Source: Bacteroidota bacterium (GTDB lineage: Bacteria > Bacteroidota > Bacteroidia > 2-12-FULL-35-15). From it: a stretch of DNA of 32,423 nucleotides. The notes beneath the pieces were generated by a model. That model saw only the letters and a program-made list of their open reading frames with translations, was not told the DNA's origin and made no database searches. Numbering within the stretch: position 1 is the stretch's first letter; every line of letters begins with the position of its first letter. The stretch spans positions 1 through 32,423 of the forward strand of contig JAJTCJ010000071.1 in NCBI GenBank assembly GCA_021323165.1, written 5' to 3'. The position numbers and the translations under genes were made by a program. Of this stretch, positions 31,781 to 32,423 are shown one piece after another.

Positions 31781-32404
31781 TTAAAAGTCATCATTATCAC
31801 GACCTTCTCCACCGCCTTCGAAGTCATTACTTTCTTCTTCGTCATGCATTTCTTCATCCTCTTCTGCAGCCTCTTCTTCTTCACCTTCTTCACCTTCAAG
31901 TAAAGCAGTTTCATCCTCACTGTGTGCAAGTGTATAAGCTTCATCATCACTGTGAGGCTCATTGTCATCGATATCATCATCTTCTCCAACCGGAACAACT
32001 ACATCATTTGCATTATGCTGTTTTGGAGATTCACCGGCTGTTTTAGCGATCTTAGGATAAGTAGCTTTTGCATCATCAGGTACGATCTTCAGCAATTCTA
32101 CCATGAATGTCCATTGAGCTTTCGGGTCATATATGTAAACGAATTTCTGATGAGGATCATCAATCAAAAGGGCCATCTTGCATTTTCCCATCTGGCGTAA
32201 TCCTTCTGCAGGTTTAAGTCTGATCTCTTCACCTTTTCTCCAATAATCATCACTGATAAAGAAAGAAGCGTTGTGTTGATTATCAAATCCAACGGATTGA
32301 ATTATAGTATTGTGAAAATCTTCAAAAGTCTGAGTGGATTTTATTTCTATTTCGCGGTAAACATCTTCGTTGTCTTCGAAAGTGATCTTAAAACGGTAAA
32401 TCAT
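31781..32404 (-). CDS. plasmid pRiA4b ORF-3-like protein with acidic C-terminal tail
   Basis: A 207-residue cytosolic protein. Residues 1 to about 110 match the pRiA4b ORF-3-like fold: MIYRFKITFEDNEDVYREIEI, TFEDFHNTIIQSVGFDNQH, FFISDDYWRKGEEI and KFVYIYDPKAQWTFMVELLKIV. Homologues are frequent in Bacteroidota chromosomes and near IS elements, but the function is unknown. From about residue 140 the chain is a long acidic tail (over half Asp/Glu, with EEGEEEEAAEEDEEMHDEEE), ending GGEGRDNDDF. The tail looks intrinsically disordered and could bind basic partners. The start at 32404 is near the window edge; no upstream promoter can be judged. Confidence 0.82.
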   Translation of the reverse strand: MIYRFKITFEDNEDVYREIEIKSTQTFEDFHNTIIQSVGFDNQHNASFFISDDYWRKGEEIRLKPAEGLRQMGKCKMALLIDDPHQKFVYIYDPKAQWTFMVELLKIVPDDAKATYPKIAKTAGESPKQHNANDVVVPVGEDDDIDDNEPHSDDEAYTLAHSEDETALLEGEEGEEEEAAEEDEEMHDEEESNDFEGGGEGRDNDDF

Positions 32405-32423
32405 TGAAAAAGGATTAAAAAAT

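Noticed and set aside
31781..32404. Mobile element based on the pRiA4b ORF-3-like gene
   Set aside because: No transposase, terminal inverted repeats or target duplication nearby; the family is often chromosomal.

Overview
The window looks like a chromosomal piece of an uncultivated member of the Bacteroidota. The basis is: low G+C DNA; two proteins with type IX secretion (T9SS) C-terminal sorting domains; several lipoproteins with Bacteroidota-style lipoboxes; promoter-like TAnnTTTG boxes, one of them with an upstream TTTG at 19 nt, close to the Bacteroides sigma-ABfr consensus; and the surE / small membrane protein / lpxB gene order. I found no rRNA, tRNA, CRISPR array, transposase or phage gene. 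No gene-free gap exceeds 300 nt; the longest is about 285 nt (29222-29505).

Left part (1-9.1 kb): a heme c plus copper-monooxygenase-like lipoprotein, then panE and a VOC protein on the minus strand. Rightward genes follow: a membrane-anchored metallophosphoesterase with a good promoter, an AlkC-type DNA glycosylase, a UPF0104/LPG-synthase-type membrane protein, a tandem UspA protein and a T9SS-secreted beta-propeller-like protein.

Central part (9.2-19.7 kb): a leftward pair (right-handed beta-helix lipoprotein plus HEAT-like protein) diverges from the most unusual gene of the window. That gene encodes a 2177-residue exported protein with TPR, PD40 beta-propeller and carboxypeptidase-regulatory-like domains, the order seen in the T9SS/envelope protein PorE. 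It then has about 1300 residues of coiled-coil and Asn/Ser-rich linker, and ends in three SPOR-like domains where PorE has an OmpA domain. An intrinsic-terminator-like hairpin ends two bases before its start codon, and clpS follows after one base. Downstream is an M48 metalloprotease gene broken by a short out-of-frame deletion, then a HEAT-like gene, separated by a bidirectional terminator.

Right part (19.7-32.4 kb): a DMT transporter, a very small T9SS-CTD protein, a leftward group (FAD/NAD(P)-binding protein, a long plant/cyanobacterial-type ispH with its own promoter, a DUF3108 protein), and a rightward surE operon (surE, small membrane protein, lpxB, SpoIID-like protein). lpxB is split by an out-of-frame deletion that removes the GHPL segment. 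The window ends with a DUF2279 protein, an MFS transporter, miaA and a pRiA4b ORF-3-like protein with a very acidic tail. Intergenic regions carry short degenerate palindromes and repeats, apparently relics of small repeat families.

Common themes are envelope biogenesis (lipid A, isoprenoid precursor, peptidoglycan-binding scaffold, T9SS cargo) and stress or damage handling (AlkC, Usp, ClpS, M48). Two genes with out-of-frame deletions within 8 kb make assembly or consensus error as likely as real gene decay.
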